This document shows positions 40,856 through 51,861 of a DNA stretch of 64,000 nucleotides, in pieces (position 1 is the stretch's first letter; every line of letters begins with the position of its first letter). The stretch lies in NCBI GenBank assembly GCA_034640345.1, contig JAXRVH010000003.1, positions 682,001 to 746,000 of the forward strand, read 5' to 3'. Position numbers and translations under genes: made by a program. The notes beneath the pieces were generated by a model, which worked only from the letters and a program-made list of their open reading frames with translations, did no database searches and was not told the DNA's origin. The stretch comes from Drechslera avenae. Lineage: Eukaryota; Ascomycota; Dothideomycetes; Pleosporales; Pleosporaceae.

Positions 40856-41587
40856 ATGGCTGCCCTCGCACCAGCCCCGCAGACCATCGGTATCTTCTCG
40901 CAGTTCTTCGCTGCAGGCCCCGAGACACTCGTCATGAAAGAAAAAGTATTGTCTCTCACGGGCGATAGCTTTAGCATCAAGCTCGCCAACGGCACACCTG
41001 TGCTCAAAGTCGAGGGCAAGCTCATGAGCATCTCCGGGCGCAAGAAGATGTTTGACATGCAGGGCAAGCACGTGTGCAGCATTGTCAAGGAGCATTTCCA
41101 CATCCACACCACGTATGCGGTCGAGGATGCCAACGGGGCCAAGATTATGCAAGTGAAGAGTAATTTCAAGCGTGGGTGCCCCCAACCCCCCCCCCCCCCC
41201 AAAAAAAAAACAACAACGTCGGAAGTCAGTTGCTAACATGTCCTTCGTCAGTACTCGGAAGCAAGGCCACGGCGACATTTACCTCGCATAACGGAAAGGA
41301 AGAGATTCTTACCATGAAGGGCAACTGGTTCGACACCAGCGCTGATATCGTTGATGAAGCCCAGGGCGGTACGGTTGGATTGATTTGCTTTGAAACGTTT
41401 GTTGAGAACTAATATTGCGAATCCAGGTGTCGTCGTCGCGCGTATCAACCGCAAAATCCTTAGCGGCAAGGACATTTTGTTCAATCAGCAAACATACGGC
41501 GTGCAGATTGCACCGGGTGTAGACATGGCGCTCATTGCCGCCCTCTGCATCTGTCTGGATGAGAAGAATAACGAAGGAGGAAGTTGA
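40856..41587 (+). CDS. LURP-one-related (tubby-like fold) protein
   Basis: Three exons, join(40856..41171, 41252..41368, 41427..41587), 197 residues. The protein reads as the LURP-one/DUF567 family: TLVMKEKVLSLTGDSFSIKL, GTPVLKVEGKLMSISGRKKMFD, GKHVCSIVKEHFHIHTTYAV, then GSKATATFTSHNGKEEILTM, VVVARINRKI and YGVQIAPGVDMALIAALCICLDE. The fold is a beta-barrel around a central C-terminal helix, as in tubby and phospholipid scramblases. In plants members affect defence; in fungi the role is unknown, and membrane-lipid binding is a reasonable guess. The first intron contains a C15-A10 homopolymer junction at 41186-41210. The second donor (GTACGG) is weaker and was fixed by phase and family continuity. 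Confidence 0.82.
41186..41210. repeat. Poly-C followed directly by poly-A inside an intron
   Basis: About 15 C then 10 A within intron 1 of the LURP-one gene. Length is prone to sequencing error and strain variation. Confidence 0.75.
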
Positions 41588-42660
41588 ATGGCCTTTCTCT
41601 TCTGCTGTGAACAGTAGTTGAGTCGTTCCCTTTATCCTCTTCTTCTTCTTCTACCACCACTACTACTACTGCTGCTGCAACTTGCTGCTAACTTGTTTGT
41701 TTGTTCATTGATTTTTGTCTTCTTTTCATGGTCAGAACTAGTAATCTTGTGTCACTTCCCTTCTTCCTTTCCTTTCTACTACATGCAGTGGTCTGGGAGG
41801 ATTTGAGAATATATCCCAGACATAACCAGAATGATGACGATGATAACGATAATCACCATACATAACCCCCTCCCCCCCCACACACACACACACATGTCGG
41901 GCTCTCCTTTCAACACCCGTTCTCACCCACCATAGCATTCCAATAAGACACATGGGTCGCTTGGTACGAGACGCTGCTGCTGCATCTTACGTCTGAAGAG
42001 TGTCCGCCCTCGAGCCTTGCGATTGCAACACAATGACAGACGACTGACACGATTGAATGCAAATCCTCAAACACACTGTGACGGCATCCCCATGGCGATC
42101 AGTGTTTCCATGGAGAGAGAAGAGAGTCTAGCAGTTGCATGCTGCTTCGAGACAGGTGATGAAGATGCATTATGAATAATCAAGATCAAATTAAAAAGTA
42201 GCCCATATATTAGAGAGTGATTCTTGGCCCATTCACTTCATTTGCCTGCCCCTGTTCTATGCCGAAACACCTCCTAAAAACAAACAAAGAGAATGAGAAT
42301 TTTACAAAGTAAAGACAACAGGAAATAGCCCGTGGGTACATGCGATGATGCAAACAACAAGTCAGAGAAGAAGCTTGGAAAAGGAAAGTGGTAGGTAATA
42401 GTGGGATATGCTTGAAAACGCCAAGTGATGAATGCTACGCTTGACACAAGGAAAGTATGTCTTCTCTAGAAAACGTATGTCTTTCTTACAACCTCTTCCG
42501 GTACCTTGTTCGACGCCACCTTTATATCTCGCCGGACAAGCCTTGCGTGTGCATGTCCTGTAGCAATGTATTGGCCTGGACAGAGTGACGCGGTGTAGCT
42601 GGAGCTGCAGCTGGGGGGTGAAGCTGGGGGGGTAGGATGTGACCCAAGTCATATTCTCAT
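41588..42660. other. Intergenic between convergent LURP-one and F-box genes
   Basis: 1.07 kb with CTT/CTA/CTG-rich runs after the stop and a (CA)n run at 41879-41894. No gene is supportable; two 3' UTRs expected. Confidence 0.5.
41879..41894. repeat. CA microsatellite
   Basis: Eight CA units directly after a C run. Confidence 0.8.
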
Positions 42661-44835
42661 TCACTTGGATCCCACAAGCAGGTCAGACCCTGGCACGTCA
42701 TGGCCAAAGTCAAGAATCAATGTCCTTCCATCCTGACTTGTAGCTACGACACGCCTGTAATCGCTCTTGGCTGATAGAATCCAGCTCGTTGTCCAGTTCT
42801 TGTACACGGCATATGTCTGGCCGGTCTCGTAGTCAGAAACTTGAATACTTTGATCGTAAGAGCCGGAGACGATGCGGCCGTTGAAAGCATCCAAGAACAA
42901 GGAGCGCACAAGGCCATCGTGCTTGACCCTGCTGTGGACGAGCTCGCCGGTCGATGCATCAAACTTGTACACTACGTGGTCGTTGCCACCTGCGAGCACG
43001 TACTTGGCATCGTCGGAAAACTCAACAGCTGCGAGACCACGGTCCTCTGACGGAAAGTCCTTGATGGAAACGCCAGTCTCCAGATTCCAAAGCTTGGCAA
43101 TGCCATCGCCACTAGCGGAGACGAGGAAGTTGCCACGTAGCTGGACGGCGTTGACAGGACCTCGGTGGCCCTTGAGTGTGCGGATACAATTGCCAGTCTT
43201 GCGATCCCAGACCTTGATCATGGCGTCCTTGGAGCATGAAATAATGTACTTGTCGTCGAGGCACACATCGAGAACACCGGCCTCGTGTCCGCGTAGTCGG
43301 TACATTGGGACGTATTCGTCGCCGGTAATGTCCCATACGATGCAGGTGTAGTCTGAAGACCCAGTCACCATGATCTCACTATCGTACTGGAGGCACAGAA
43401 TAGACGCATCATGGTAGTCGGTAGGAACCGTGTAGATTTCGTTACCGACCTTGGTTCCATTCATGGATGCATGGCTGATGACGCGTTCTGGTCGCTCCTC
43501 CATGGGCGGGGGAGTGTTTGCCGTCGGTCGGTGGTTCGGTCCTCCGTAAACCCTGATGCACTTGTAAGTCTTGAGGTCCCAAACACGAATGGTCCGGTCA
43601 CGGGAGCCGGTAATGGCCTTGTTCTCATCAAACTGGCAGCAGTAGACGCTATCGGTGTGGCCATTCAAGTAGATGGCAGCGGGGGTTCCGGTCTTCCATC
43701 GAGCGTCGATAATACTCCTGGCCTCGAACATCCTCTTCCAGTCCTGTGCAGGGGCAGGGTTGCCGCCAGACATCTTGCCAGTGCCCAAGCCGCCCATCTG
43801 GATCGGGGCGGGTGACACGTGTACTTCGGGCTCGTGTTTGCGAAGGAAGACGTTTCGCCATACGTGCGGTGATGATGCGTGTTCGTGCCAGCTGCGAGAG
43901 ACACGCTCGGCGCGGACCAGGGATGCGGCGTCGAGGTTGGAGAGGACCGTGGTAGCGAGTTCGGCAGGGAGGCGTTGGAAGGGGTCGACTTTGATGCGGT
44001 TAGCTTTGTCACCACGTAGCAGCTGCCACAACTTACTCATCTTCTTCTCTGTCACGCTGTCAGCCCGCACAATCGGCGAGGCACAAGTCATGTCGACACC
44101 GCTTTCGTTGTCCTTGATGTCGTCATCTCGCATCGACGTGGTGATGAGGCCGTTGAGGAAACGCTGCGTGTGCTCCTGCTCGCGGCGGAGCTGGTTCTGG
44201 CGGTCCTGGTTGGCAGCGGCGGCTGCTTGGCGTGCTGCAGAGCCTGGGAGGACGGGGGGGTAGACGGGGGGAGTGAAGACATTCTTGACGTCGGTCGATG
44301 GCCCTGGAGCGGTAGGGCGACGGCGCATGCTACTCAGTCGCTTAAAGGGAGAAAAGACTTTTGAGTTGAGCGGAGTGCTGGGCTGCTGCTGGAAGGAGGG
44401 GATGCCTGAGTCCTGGTGGTGCAGGGGCTGTCGTTGTTGCTCGGGAGCGAGTGGCTTGGTTGTGCTGGAAGAGGGAAGAGATTCGAAGAGGGAATGAATG
44501 GAGCCACGACGACGCTGTGCCGGTGTCGCTGAAGAAACAGACGACATGCGCCGGCGCGTCTTCTGTCGGGTGAAGCTGCCCGTGACTGCACCAATGGCGC
44601 GTGAAAAGGAGCTCGACTGTGAGTGCTGCGAGGAGCCGTCGACGTGCATGGTGGCCTCGTTGACGGCGTCGAGCATGTTGGTGTCCTTCATGTCCTGGTG
44701 GTAGTGGGTGGGGAAAGTCTGGGAGATTGTACGCTTCATCGTGTGCGGCAGCGGTACAGGCGCAGCGGTGTCGTCGTCTACGTCGGAGGAGGTCTTGGGC
44801 CGGTGCGACAGGATTGACTGTCTGCGCGCCGACAT
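42661..44835 (-). CDS. F-box / WD40-repeat protein (probable SCF substrate adaptor)
   Basis: A single exon of 724 residues; the ATG at 44835 (MSARRQSILSHRPK) is preferred because the frame upstream lacks another ATG. Residues 1-270 are Ser/Arg/Gln-rich and probably disordered. An F-box spans about 284-330 (DPFQRLPAELATTVLSNLD, VSRSWHEHASSPHVWRNVF). Then come seven WD40 repeats to the end (HTDSVYCCQFDENKAITGS, TIRVWDLKTYKC, GHEAGVLDVCLDDKYIIS, MIKVWDRKTGNCIRTLKGH, GIAKLWNLETG...). This order is that of Cdc4/Met30/Pof-type proteins, which recruit phosphorylated substrates to SCF ubiquitin ligases. Which orthologue it is cannot be settled by eye. Confidence 0.88.
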   Translation of the reverse strand: MSARRQSILSHRPKTSSDVDDDTAAPVPLPHTMKRTISQTFPTHYHQDMKDTNMLDAVNEATMHVDGSSQHSQSSSFSRAIGAVTGSFTRQKTRRRMSSVSSATPAQRRRGSIHSLFESLPSSSTTKPLAPEQQRQPLHHQDSGIPSFQQQPSTPLNSKVFSPFKRLSSMRRRPTAPGPSTDVKNVFTPPVYPPVLPGSAARQAAAAANQDRQNQLRREQEHTQRFLNGLITTSMRDDDIKDNESGVDMTCASPIVRADSVTEKKMSKLWQLLRGDKANRIKVDPFQRLPAELATTVLSNLDAASLVRAERVSRSWHEHASSPHVWRNVFLRKHEPEVHVSPAPIQMGGLGTGKMSGGNPAPAQDWKRMFEARSIIDARWKTGTPAAIYLNGHTDSVYCCQFDENKAITGSRDRTIRVWDLKTYKCIRVYGGPNHRPTANTPPPMEERPERVISHASMNGTKVGNEIYTVPTDYHDASILCLQYDSEIMVTGSSDYTCIVWDITGDEYVPMYRLRGHEAGVLDVCLDDKYIISCSKDAMIKVWDRKTGNCIRTLKGHRGPVNAVQLRGNFLVSASGDGIAKLWNLETGVSIKDFPSEDRGLAAVEFSDDAKYVLAGGNDHVVYKFDASTGELVHSRVKHDGLVRSLFLDAFNGRIVSGSYDQSIQVSDYETGQTYAVYKNWTTSWILSAKSDYRRVVATSQDGRTLILDFGHDVPGSDLLVGSK

Positions 44836-45575
44836 TGATGCTGGCAAGTTGGGCAGGGGCAGCGAAGGCGAAGACGCAAAAGGTCAGGCGCGGCAGAGAT
44901 CAAACGACAAGGATCCAAGGGGCAATAGATCAAAGAGCGGCGGGCAAACGATGGCGAGACGCTGTGCGGTGGGCTGACGGGCGGTTGTGCGAAGAGAGCG
45001 TGCACAGCAACTCTGATGCCGTGAAATGAAGGCGGAAATGAAGGCGGGAAGGTTGGCGTGGAAAGGAGGGTGAGGGTGAGGACGAGGACGAGGGCGGAAA
45101 CAAGGACGGCAAAACGCTGGCACGGGAGAGTATCACAATAAGTACCAAGTAAAGGAAAAGGCAATGGGGCAACAAGCAGCTAGAATCTGCGGCAAGACTA
45201 GCTAAGGAGAGGTGCAGGGAGTGATGTGACATTACTCCCTCCTGCAGCCGATCTCAACTCCGGTTCGAGTGCGTCCCGAACCTGGTCTGTTCACAAAGCA
45301 ACACCATCCATCCCTGCGGCACCGGCCATGTCCACTACGCTGCGCATCTGTCGACACCACTACTGTACTTTGCACACCGGCAGACCTGACGCACCTCAAG
45401 CTGCAAACCTCTGACCGTTGTCGACGGCGGCGGCCGCCAGCTCCGCTCCTCTCGCTCCCACCCACACCCACACCCACACCAGCATCCACATCCACCCATC
45501 ACACACCGCTCCCACCGTTTGCACCTGAGTCGCTTTGAGACGATACGCGAAACCAACCAAACGCTGCAAAACATC
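44836..45575. promoter_or_regulatory. Divergent region F-box/WD40 and DUF7704 genes
   Basis: 740 bases between opposite ATGs, with purine-rich sequence on the left and pyrimidine-rich (CCCACAC runs) on the right. No supportable gene. Confidence 0.45.
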
Positions 45576-46049
45576 ATGGCTACTGCCCCGCCTGCACCAG
45601 TCCCCAGCCTGTACCGCTTTGTCTTTCTGTGGCTGGAGCCCGTTTCCACCCTCACGGGCGCCGTCTATGCCTACTTCTTCCAGGCCATGTATCTCGACCT
45701 CACCCATGCACCCAGCGCGCCCGGCGCCGACATTCCCATGGCGACAAGCGTCGTCCTAAGCCAGCTAGCCAACCTGTATCTTGGCCTGAGTTGTATCGAG
45801 GCCTCCATCCTGCGTGCAACGGCCGATATCAAGGTCTGGAACGCCCTCATGGTCTGTCTGCTGCTCGCCGACTTTGGGCACCTGTATTCGGTGCTGCCTG
45901 TCGGAGCGGACATTTACTGGGCGTACTGGCGATGGAACGCCATCGACTACGGCAACGTGCCTTTTGTCTACTTTCTCGCCATCACCCGCATCTGCATGCT
46001 TCTGGGCGTGGGCTTCCCGCAGGAAGATGTGAGGTTGAAGAGCACATGA
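45576..46049 (+). CDS. DUF7704-like integral membrane protein
   Basis: A single exon of 157 residues from MATAPPAPVPSLYRFVFLW. Four hydrophobic segments: FLWLEPVSTLTGAVYAYFF, SVVLSQLANLYLGLSCIEA, VWNALMVCLLLADFGHLYSV and YGNVPFVYFLAITRICMLLG. Conserved-looking YWAYWRWNAIDYGNVPF precedes the last helix. This size and pattern are typical of a widespread fungal family of small four-helix membrane proteins of unknown function (DUF7704 by my recollection). No catalytic motif is visible. It shares a divergent promoter region with the F-box/WD40 gene. Confidence 0.75.
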   Translation: MATAPPAPVPSLYRFVFLWLEPVSTLTGAVYAYFFQAMYLDLTHAPSAPGADIPMATSVVLSQLANLYLGLSCIEASILRATADIKVWNALMVCLLLADFGHLYSVLPVGADIYWAYWRWNAIDYGNVPFVYFLAITRICMLLGVGFPQEDVRLKST

Positions 46050-48216
46050 CGTGCTGGGGAGGTGTGGTGTAGGCGAACCTTTCAACACAAGCGACGCCCC
46101 TAGCCTAGCTCATCACCACGGCTATCGTAATCTCAAGCTCCACACGGAAACAAGTGCACCGTGATACGAGCCAGCTCATCATAAGAACCCATATCTCGGT
46201 CCTTGTCTCTGCTATTCGCCCGCCAAATGCCATGAATCCGCAGTAGGCAACCTAACCGAGTGGGAATAGTCGAGCATCCTACCCCAGATCCACCCTCGTA
46301 TACCCTGTCGCGCCACGACCTCTTCACCGCCCAGTCCTCACCACCTCACCACCTACATCTCACCCGGACGCATCCCCATCCTCAACCATTGTCCTGCATA
46401 ACAGCTTACGCACAACGCCCCTGCAATCACCATACATTCCCTCGCCGCCCCCCTCTGGTCAAACTCAGCCAACAGAGCGCTGACACATCTCGAAGAAAAA
46501 AAAAACATCTTCAAAAGACTGCACGTGGCGCACTTGGCTACATGCAGCTTGCCGAGAATAGCAGCAGCGCCTTCGCCACGCTCTGCTCAGCCTTGCCCTG
46601 CATAGCCGCAGGTCAACAAGGGCGGCCATGCGCCTCCGCAACACTCAACGTCATACCACCCGATTCGCCCTTCCCGCGTGCCCTTTTCGGAAATGTCCGG
46701 GTACGTGTGCTGTGTTGGGCAGAGCAGTGCTGAGGTAAGACGTGTCGTCGGAAACATCCGAAGACTTCTACCATGGGTCGATCCAGTTAGGGTCTTCATG
46801 ACATGTGTCTTGCATCATGTCAAACCGCGCGGTCTATACCTTTTTCCCACTGTACCATGGTTCGCGCCGTGTTCTCGCCCGCTCGATGCTAGCTCGGTCC
46901 TGTAATCCGCCGTCATCTTATATCGCGTAGCGCATTCGTGCTGGTCATGTGTAGAGTGCGGGGATGGGATGACCCAGTCGCGCTACCTCACTTACAAAGT
47001 CTATCTGGATAAATACACCTTGTGGTAAATATCCACTGACAGGATCTCGTGTTTCAAGCACGGCGGTGTTTATGCAGGTTGAACATGTGGAAAATCAACC
47101 CACGCTTTGCCACGACTTTACAACGTTTCGAGAGTACACTGGGTAAACCATTATCCTTGTCATCAATCGCGACTCCGTTGCCAATCACCCCTCGTCGAAT
47201 TCGCCATCATACAGCTAGTTGACGAGCAGACGGAGGAGGCGGCGGCGAGCATCCCATTCTTACCCAGAGATGGCCTGCTTTCCCCTCTAGCATGCTCAAC
47301 ATATTCTCTCGGAACAGCAAGTGCGGCGGTGTGCTCAATGCGCATCTACGCAGACGCTCCTCGAATCGACTGCTGCGTTTTGAGATGGGACACAGCAATC
47401 ACACAAGGCTTGTAGCACGACAATTCCGGATCACGTCGTGGGGAGCCTGTAATCTGCAAAAAAAAACGCCCTATAGCAGTCAACTTGCCTAGTATACGCC
47501 TGAGGGGGGGAGAAAGAAGACACGGTCAAAACTTTCCTAGTGCCATTGCATCCGTGCCTTCCCAAACCTAGGGTGTTTTTTTTTGTTCGCCTCTTGAAAA
47601 ATAAATACCAGCTGTCTTCTCCATTTTGCAGTCTTGCAAAGAAAAACGTAGCTGCTTCTATACACCTACAAAACTTTAGCATCGCTGCGAACAGTAGGTG
47701 TAATGGTCCCAAGGATAGCTTAGTGGATACATGCACTGTTTCGAACAACGAGCACACGTTCAAAGGGTAGGTCGCTGTATATATCTCCCTCGATTCCAGG
47801 CATCCCTTTTTTGGAGCCAAAGAGCGTTGATGATGCCTTTGAATGACGAATAAATCTTTTGTACTTCTTGAAGCAATTACACTGTATAAAAGTCTCTCAC
47901 ACTATGCTTGGTCGGTACAAGGTGACAGCAAAAAAGTCCATAGGGTTCTCAAGGACGGGCATCATTGTCCGATGATAGCTTTTTTAGGTTACAAAAACAG
48001 TTTCTGTCTCTTGTAGTTTAATGCCTCACAAGCTCCAGATGAGAACCAAGACCGCGCAACCAGTCTCGAATTCGTACAAGAATAATTGTCATTAAAGCAT
48101 ACTAAGTCTGCTAGCGGGGCATCCGGCCGCCGCCGTAATAACCGGCCTCAAAACGCCCAAGATAGATGCGAAAGGAACGGGGTATATGCCTATCCAAGCT
48201 CTTCCAAAACACACTT
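46050..48216. other. Gene-free 2.2-kb region
   Basis: Several frames are open by chance (one of about 157 codons starting at 46260), but they are Pro/His/Ser-rich without family features. AT content rises from about 47,500 onward, with T/A homopolymers near the SPP1 3' end. No RNA gene was recognised. Confidence 0.45.
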
Positions 48217-50283
48217 TCATGACCCAACGACCTCGACCCAGCCCTCTCTGTTGCGCTCCTCATTGGACCCGTCGTCGGCAATGAGCTCTTTGGCGAGGCC
48301 GTCCTTTGCGCCGCGCCGCCGCGCCCGCTCGCGCACTGAGCGCTCTTCTTTCTCGCACTCGCGGATCGCCTCGACAACCTCGAGCTCCTCGAAGCGGGCG
48401 TCCTGGAGGTTCAGTTTTTGCCATTGGGGATGCTTCTGGCAGCGCTTCTTCAGACAGGCTGTCTCCTTGGCCTCGACGTCCACGTCCATTGCATCGCCTT
48501 CGGTGGCAGAAATCTGCTCGTCAGTCGGCGACAGCGTTGAGTGGGTAAAGGCGGCACGGCCATGCCTGCTGTTCCGCCACAGGAGAAACTCTGCGTCGGA
48601 CCAGCTCAGCCGCGAGTCATAGCCGCAAAAATCCTTGATTTTGAGCTTCTCGCGGTCGGCCAGACGCACGGCCTGCTCCTTTGCCATACTGACAAACTTC
48701 TCGCGGTCCTTGAGCACCTCCAGCCTGTCCTTTAGTTGCGACTTCTCCTTGTGCAGGGCAGTCAACCGCTCAAACTCAGCCGCGGTTAGGGCAAGGTCCT
48801 CACCGTTGGACGGGAATGTCGCGCGTGATGGGGAGGCCGTCTGTGGAGGGGTGAGGACACCAGTGCCGAGATTCTTGAATGCCTGAATGTTTGGCGATGC
48901 ATCGACCAGCGCCTTGAGATCCTTTGCTCGCAGCGTCCCCCCAAGCGGTGTAGGCTCGTCCTCGTCCTCATCCGTCTTCTTCTTTTTCTTTTTCGTTCCA
49001 TTGGCACCCTTTGCGCCAGCCGTCCGGTGTAACTGCTCTGACATGAAGAGCACACCACAGTCATCCGAGCAGTATTTGCTCTCCCTGTCCCTGGCCAGCC
49101 GCGCCGGCTTCCGACAGCCATCCCGCCTGCACATAGGCTTCCAGGTGGTGTGACCCTTGCCGTTTTCTTCGCACATGGGACATATGAACTTATCAACTAG
49201 CTCCTCGTCGGCCTGCTTCATGTTGACGCAATCGCCGTGAAACCAGTCGTCACACCCGCCGTCGCACCCAATCATCCATTTGTGATTGTCCGGCTTCTTG
49301 CAGAGGCAGTACAGGTTGTGATCTTCAGATGAGTCGTCGTCGTCGGACGCGTGGGTCTGCGACCCGTTTTCGGGCGCAGGCGAGGATTCGAGAGTGGGCG
49401 TGCCTGCGTGCGAGCCTTTTTTCATCCCCTTGGGCGGCCTAGATGGACGCGACGTGGGCGTGACGGACCGCGCGCCATCTTCCGTCTCGACTCTTCGCTT
49501 CTTATTCGGCTTGGATGTCTTTGCAGTGCCCTTCTTCTTGACAGTTGACCCAGACGGTGCTGGCCGCTTTTTCGTTGATTTGGTGTCGGCAGGCGAGTGC
49601 ACGCTCTCGGCAACACTAGCATGTCGTCTGCGCAGCCCCAGGTCGGTCTGCTTCGCAACTTCGAGCGCCTTGCGTGTGTCGACGTCTATGGTCTCACCAG
49701 GAACAGAGGTTTGTCGCTCGGGATGGGCGAGTGCAGGCGTGCTTTCACGTGGGGTGCCCGAGGGCTCGTTTTTTATAAAAGGCTGAGCGAGGACATCATT
49801 GGAAACCGGGTGTAGGGTATCGCGCACTGCAGGCTCCTGGTCATCCATGGCAGCTTCGTCCTGCATTTGCTCCTGCAGGGCCGTGGACGAATTTTGTATG
49901 GGAGCAAGGACGGGGGCAGGCGAGGTCCGCGAGAGTAGGGACTGGCGCCGCTTCTGCTCCTCGGGCGAATTAGAGCCATGGTGGTAGTGCTCGAGCGTCG
50001 GCGAGTGGGCCTGGGGCGGTTCGACGGGCGGCGAGGGCTCGACGGGCGCGTGGATGGAGCCGATGCTGCTTGTCCGTCGTGGCGCGCTGGAGAAAGCCGT
50101 GGGTGAGGGTAGCTCTCTCGGGGCGTACTGCTTGCCGCTGCCCAGCGTCGCCAGCGTCGTCAGGGCATCAACAGCTTCAATTGTCGTCGTCGTCGTCGTC
50201 GTCGTCATTTGCGTGGTGCTCGTAACCGACGGGCGCCGCTCCGGGCCAGCCTCGTGGTTGAGGAGAGAGTCGATGCTGCTCAT
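48217..50283 (-). CDS. SPP1: Set1/COMPASS PHD-finger subunit (Spp1/CFP1-like)
   Basis: A single exon of 688 residues from the ATG at 50283. Residues 1-320 are Ser/Pro-rich and probably disordered, with a Thr8 run and a basic KKRPAPSG...KPNKKRR segment. The PHD finger spans about 324-371 (LYCLCKKPDNHKWMIGC, DDWFHGDCV, FICPMCEE). A second Cys-rich unit at 384-409 (MCRRDGCRKPARL, SKYCSDDCG) matches the CFP1/Spp1 zinc region. A coiled coil follows (LHKEKSQLKDRLEVLKDREKF) and then FCGYDSRLSWSDAEFLLW, with a cysteine in CLKKRCQKHPQW. Spp1 reads H3K4 methylation and stimulates Set1 trimethylation. The double zinc arrangement makes this more specific than a generic PHD protein. Confidence 0.9.
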   Translation of the reverse strand: MSSIDSLLNHEAGPERRPSVTSTTQMTTTTTTTTIEAVDALTTLATLGSGKQYAPRELPSPTAFSSAPRRTSSIGSIHAPVEPSPPVEPPQAHSPTLEHYHHGSNSPEEQKRRQSLLSRTSPAPVLAPIQNSSTALQEQMQDEAAMDDQEPAVRDTLHPVSNDVLAQPFIKNEPSGTPRESTPALAHPERQTSVPGETIDVDTRKALEVAKQTDLGLRRRHASVAESVHSPADTKSTKKRPAPSGSTVKKKGTAKTSKPNKKRRVETEDGARSVTPTSRPSRPPKGMKKGSHAGTPTLESSPAPENGSQTHASDDDDSSEDHNLYCLCKKPDNHKWMIGCDGGCDDWFHGDCVNMKQADEELVDKFICPMCEENGKGHTTWKPMCRRDGCRKPARLARDRESKYCSDDCGVLFMSEQLHRTAGAKGANGTKKKKKKTDEDEDEPTPLGGTLRAKDLKALVDASPNIQAFKNLGTGVLTPPQTASPSRATFPSNGEDLALTAAEFERLTALHKEKSQLKDRLEVLKDREKFVSMAKEQAVRLADREKLKIKDFCGYDSRLSWSDAEFLLWRNSRHGRAAFTHSTLSPTDEQISATEGDAMDVDVEAKETACLKKRCQKHPQWQKLNLQDARFEELEVVEAIRECEKEERSVRERARRRGAKDGLAKELIADDGSNEERNREGWVEVVGS
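50182..50206 (-). repeat. Trinucleotide repeat encoding Thr8 in SPP1
   Basis: A GTC/ACG run on the two strands that encodes eight threonines near the Spp1 N-terminus. Confidence 0.75.
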
Positions 50284-50658
50284 TGTGTCGGGAGGCTATC
50301 GTCGTCGTCAAGTGATGCAGGCAAAAGCACTCATGGCGCGAGGAGCGATTGATGCGTGCGACCTGAGAGCTGAGGACGAAACAATGTTCTCGTGGTGGCG
50401 GCTGGTGTGCAAAATCGAGCCGTTTCAATCAGCTTGGCGCGCAAGCGCTCGAGGGGCGGGCGAGGTGTGAGCCTTGCTCAACTCGCCTGATGGTCTCTCT
50501 CTCTCTCCAGCACGTCGTCACGCTGACAAATGGCGCAGTCCGCTATGTACTGCTCACTGCTCACTGCTCACTGCACCCATAGCCCACGTAGTGTAGTTGA
50601 TGCTCCAAATCTCATCACCGTCGGCTGCACACTGACTAAAATACAATATAACACGACA
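50284..50658. other. SPP1 promoter and NSE3 3' end
   Basis: 375 bases between two minus-strand genes; a (TC)n run near 50490-50508 and a repeated CTCACTGCT motif near 50553-50572. No gene seen. Confidence 0.45.
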
Positions 50659-51815
50659 TCACTTGTCGTCGTCCCTCGGACGCCCGCGTTTCCGCCCTGT
50701 CTGCCCTGTCTGTTCTGCCTGTCCTACCTGCGACGCTTCGCCTACTGCACCGTTGTGAGCCTCGGCCACATCGAGCGTCCTCTGAATGCGCTTGTCGAGC
50801 TCCGTCTGGTTCTCGCCCTCGCCATACACTGTCCGAATAAATTGCGCAACGCCCTCCCCGCCCACCTCAACCTTTCCTCTCGGCCCGACAATGTAGTCGA
50901 TGGTTTCTTCGGCGCCGCCTGATACGTCCTTGATCTTTACAATATACCCATCCTTGACCATTGTCGCGAGCGTCTTATCTTTGGTACCGAGGGGTGTCGT
51001 CTGGTCGGCGTTCATCCGCCTTAGCGCACGATCAAGCTTGCCTTCAGGAATCATGCCGCCAGAGATGATGATGAGTGCTATGACCATGGTATACAGTCCA
51101 ACGTACGAGTCCTCAACGTTGATCTGGCCATCTTCAAGTGGCCGTGAGGGGCCGATTATCTCAGGTATCCGATATTGATCGGGTAAGATAGTTTGCAACA
51201 CCCAGATACTTGTCGACTTGAGTTGGGATTCTGATGCGGCCGCCGCTACAAATGTCAGACAGACAAGCCAAGGTTGTTTTCATTCACATACCTCGCTTCT
51301 GTCGTAGTGTCACTCTTTCCTGTTTCGGCAGCTCCACTAATTGCATACCAAAGACATCCATCAGTTGACGGTTGGCTTCTGTAAAGACAGCCTTGAAGTC
51401 ACGGGCATGTGAGCCGAGTACTGCCATTGTTAGATGTCACAACTAAACTAACAGTTTACTCACCCTTCTCGTTGATGTCCTGCCGTTTGATAGGCTTCCG
51501 TGAATGCTCACACGATAGCGCGTACCGTACTAGTCCCTTGGCCAGTTGTTGGATACTGCCACTGCCCTGGTCGGCTTGGGTCTCCTCCATGTCGGCATCT
51601 TCATCCTCTTCTGGCGATTCGTCCCGCTGTCTGTGTCTCTGTGTCTGTACAGGCGGGGTTTCGTCAGGCTGCGGTCTCCGTGATCTTCGGATAGGCATTT
51701 TGGGAGTGTCAGGTGGGACTGATTTCCGCTTTCGTAGGGCTGATGGACGCGACGCGCCGGGTGGATGCGCTAGCGTTCGCTTGACGACATCGTTTTGGTC
51801 CAAGCTTCTCCGCAT
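50659..51815 (-). CDS. NSE3: Smc5-Smc6 complex subunit Nse3 (MAGE-domain protein)
   Basis: Three exons, complement(50659..51245, 51292..51420, 51464..51815), 355 residues if the first ATG (51815) is used or 316 from MPIRRSRRPQ (51698). The second start looks more like other fungal Nse3 proteins. After an acidic low-complexity N-terminus the MAGE homology domain runs through LAKGLVRYALSCEHSRKPIK, HARDFKAVFTEANRQLMDVFGM, STSIWVLQTILP, GLYTMVIALIIISGGMIPEG, TMVKDGYIVKIKD and DYIVGPRGKVEVGGEGV. Nse3 binds Nse1 and Nse4 and contacts DNA in the Smc5-Smc6 complex. The C-terminus is basic (GRKRGRPRDDDK), reminiscent of an AT-hook. Divergent from AIM18. Confidence 0.88.
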
Positions 51816-51861
51816 TACATCCTCAACACCTGCCCGTCAAGTGCAATTACCGGCATTCATC

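Noticed and set aside
46260..46733. Plus-strand ORF of 157 codons
   Set aside because: Pro/His/Ser-rich composition without domains, partly in simple pyrimidine-rich sequence; begins in a likely 3' region. Treated as chance.
51409..51861. N-terminal extension of AIM18 by 151 residues
   Set aside because: This segment is antisense to NSE3 exons; the Arg-rich mitochondrial presequence starts at the ATG at 51862.
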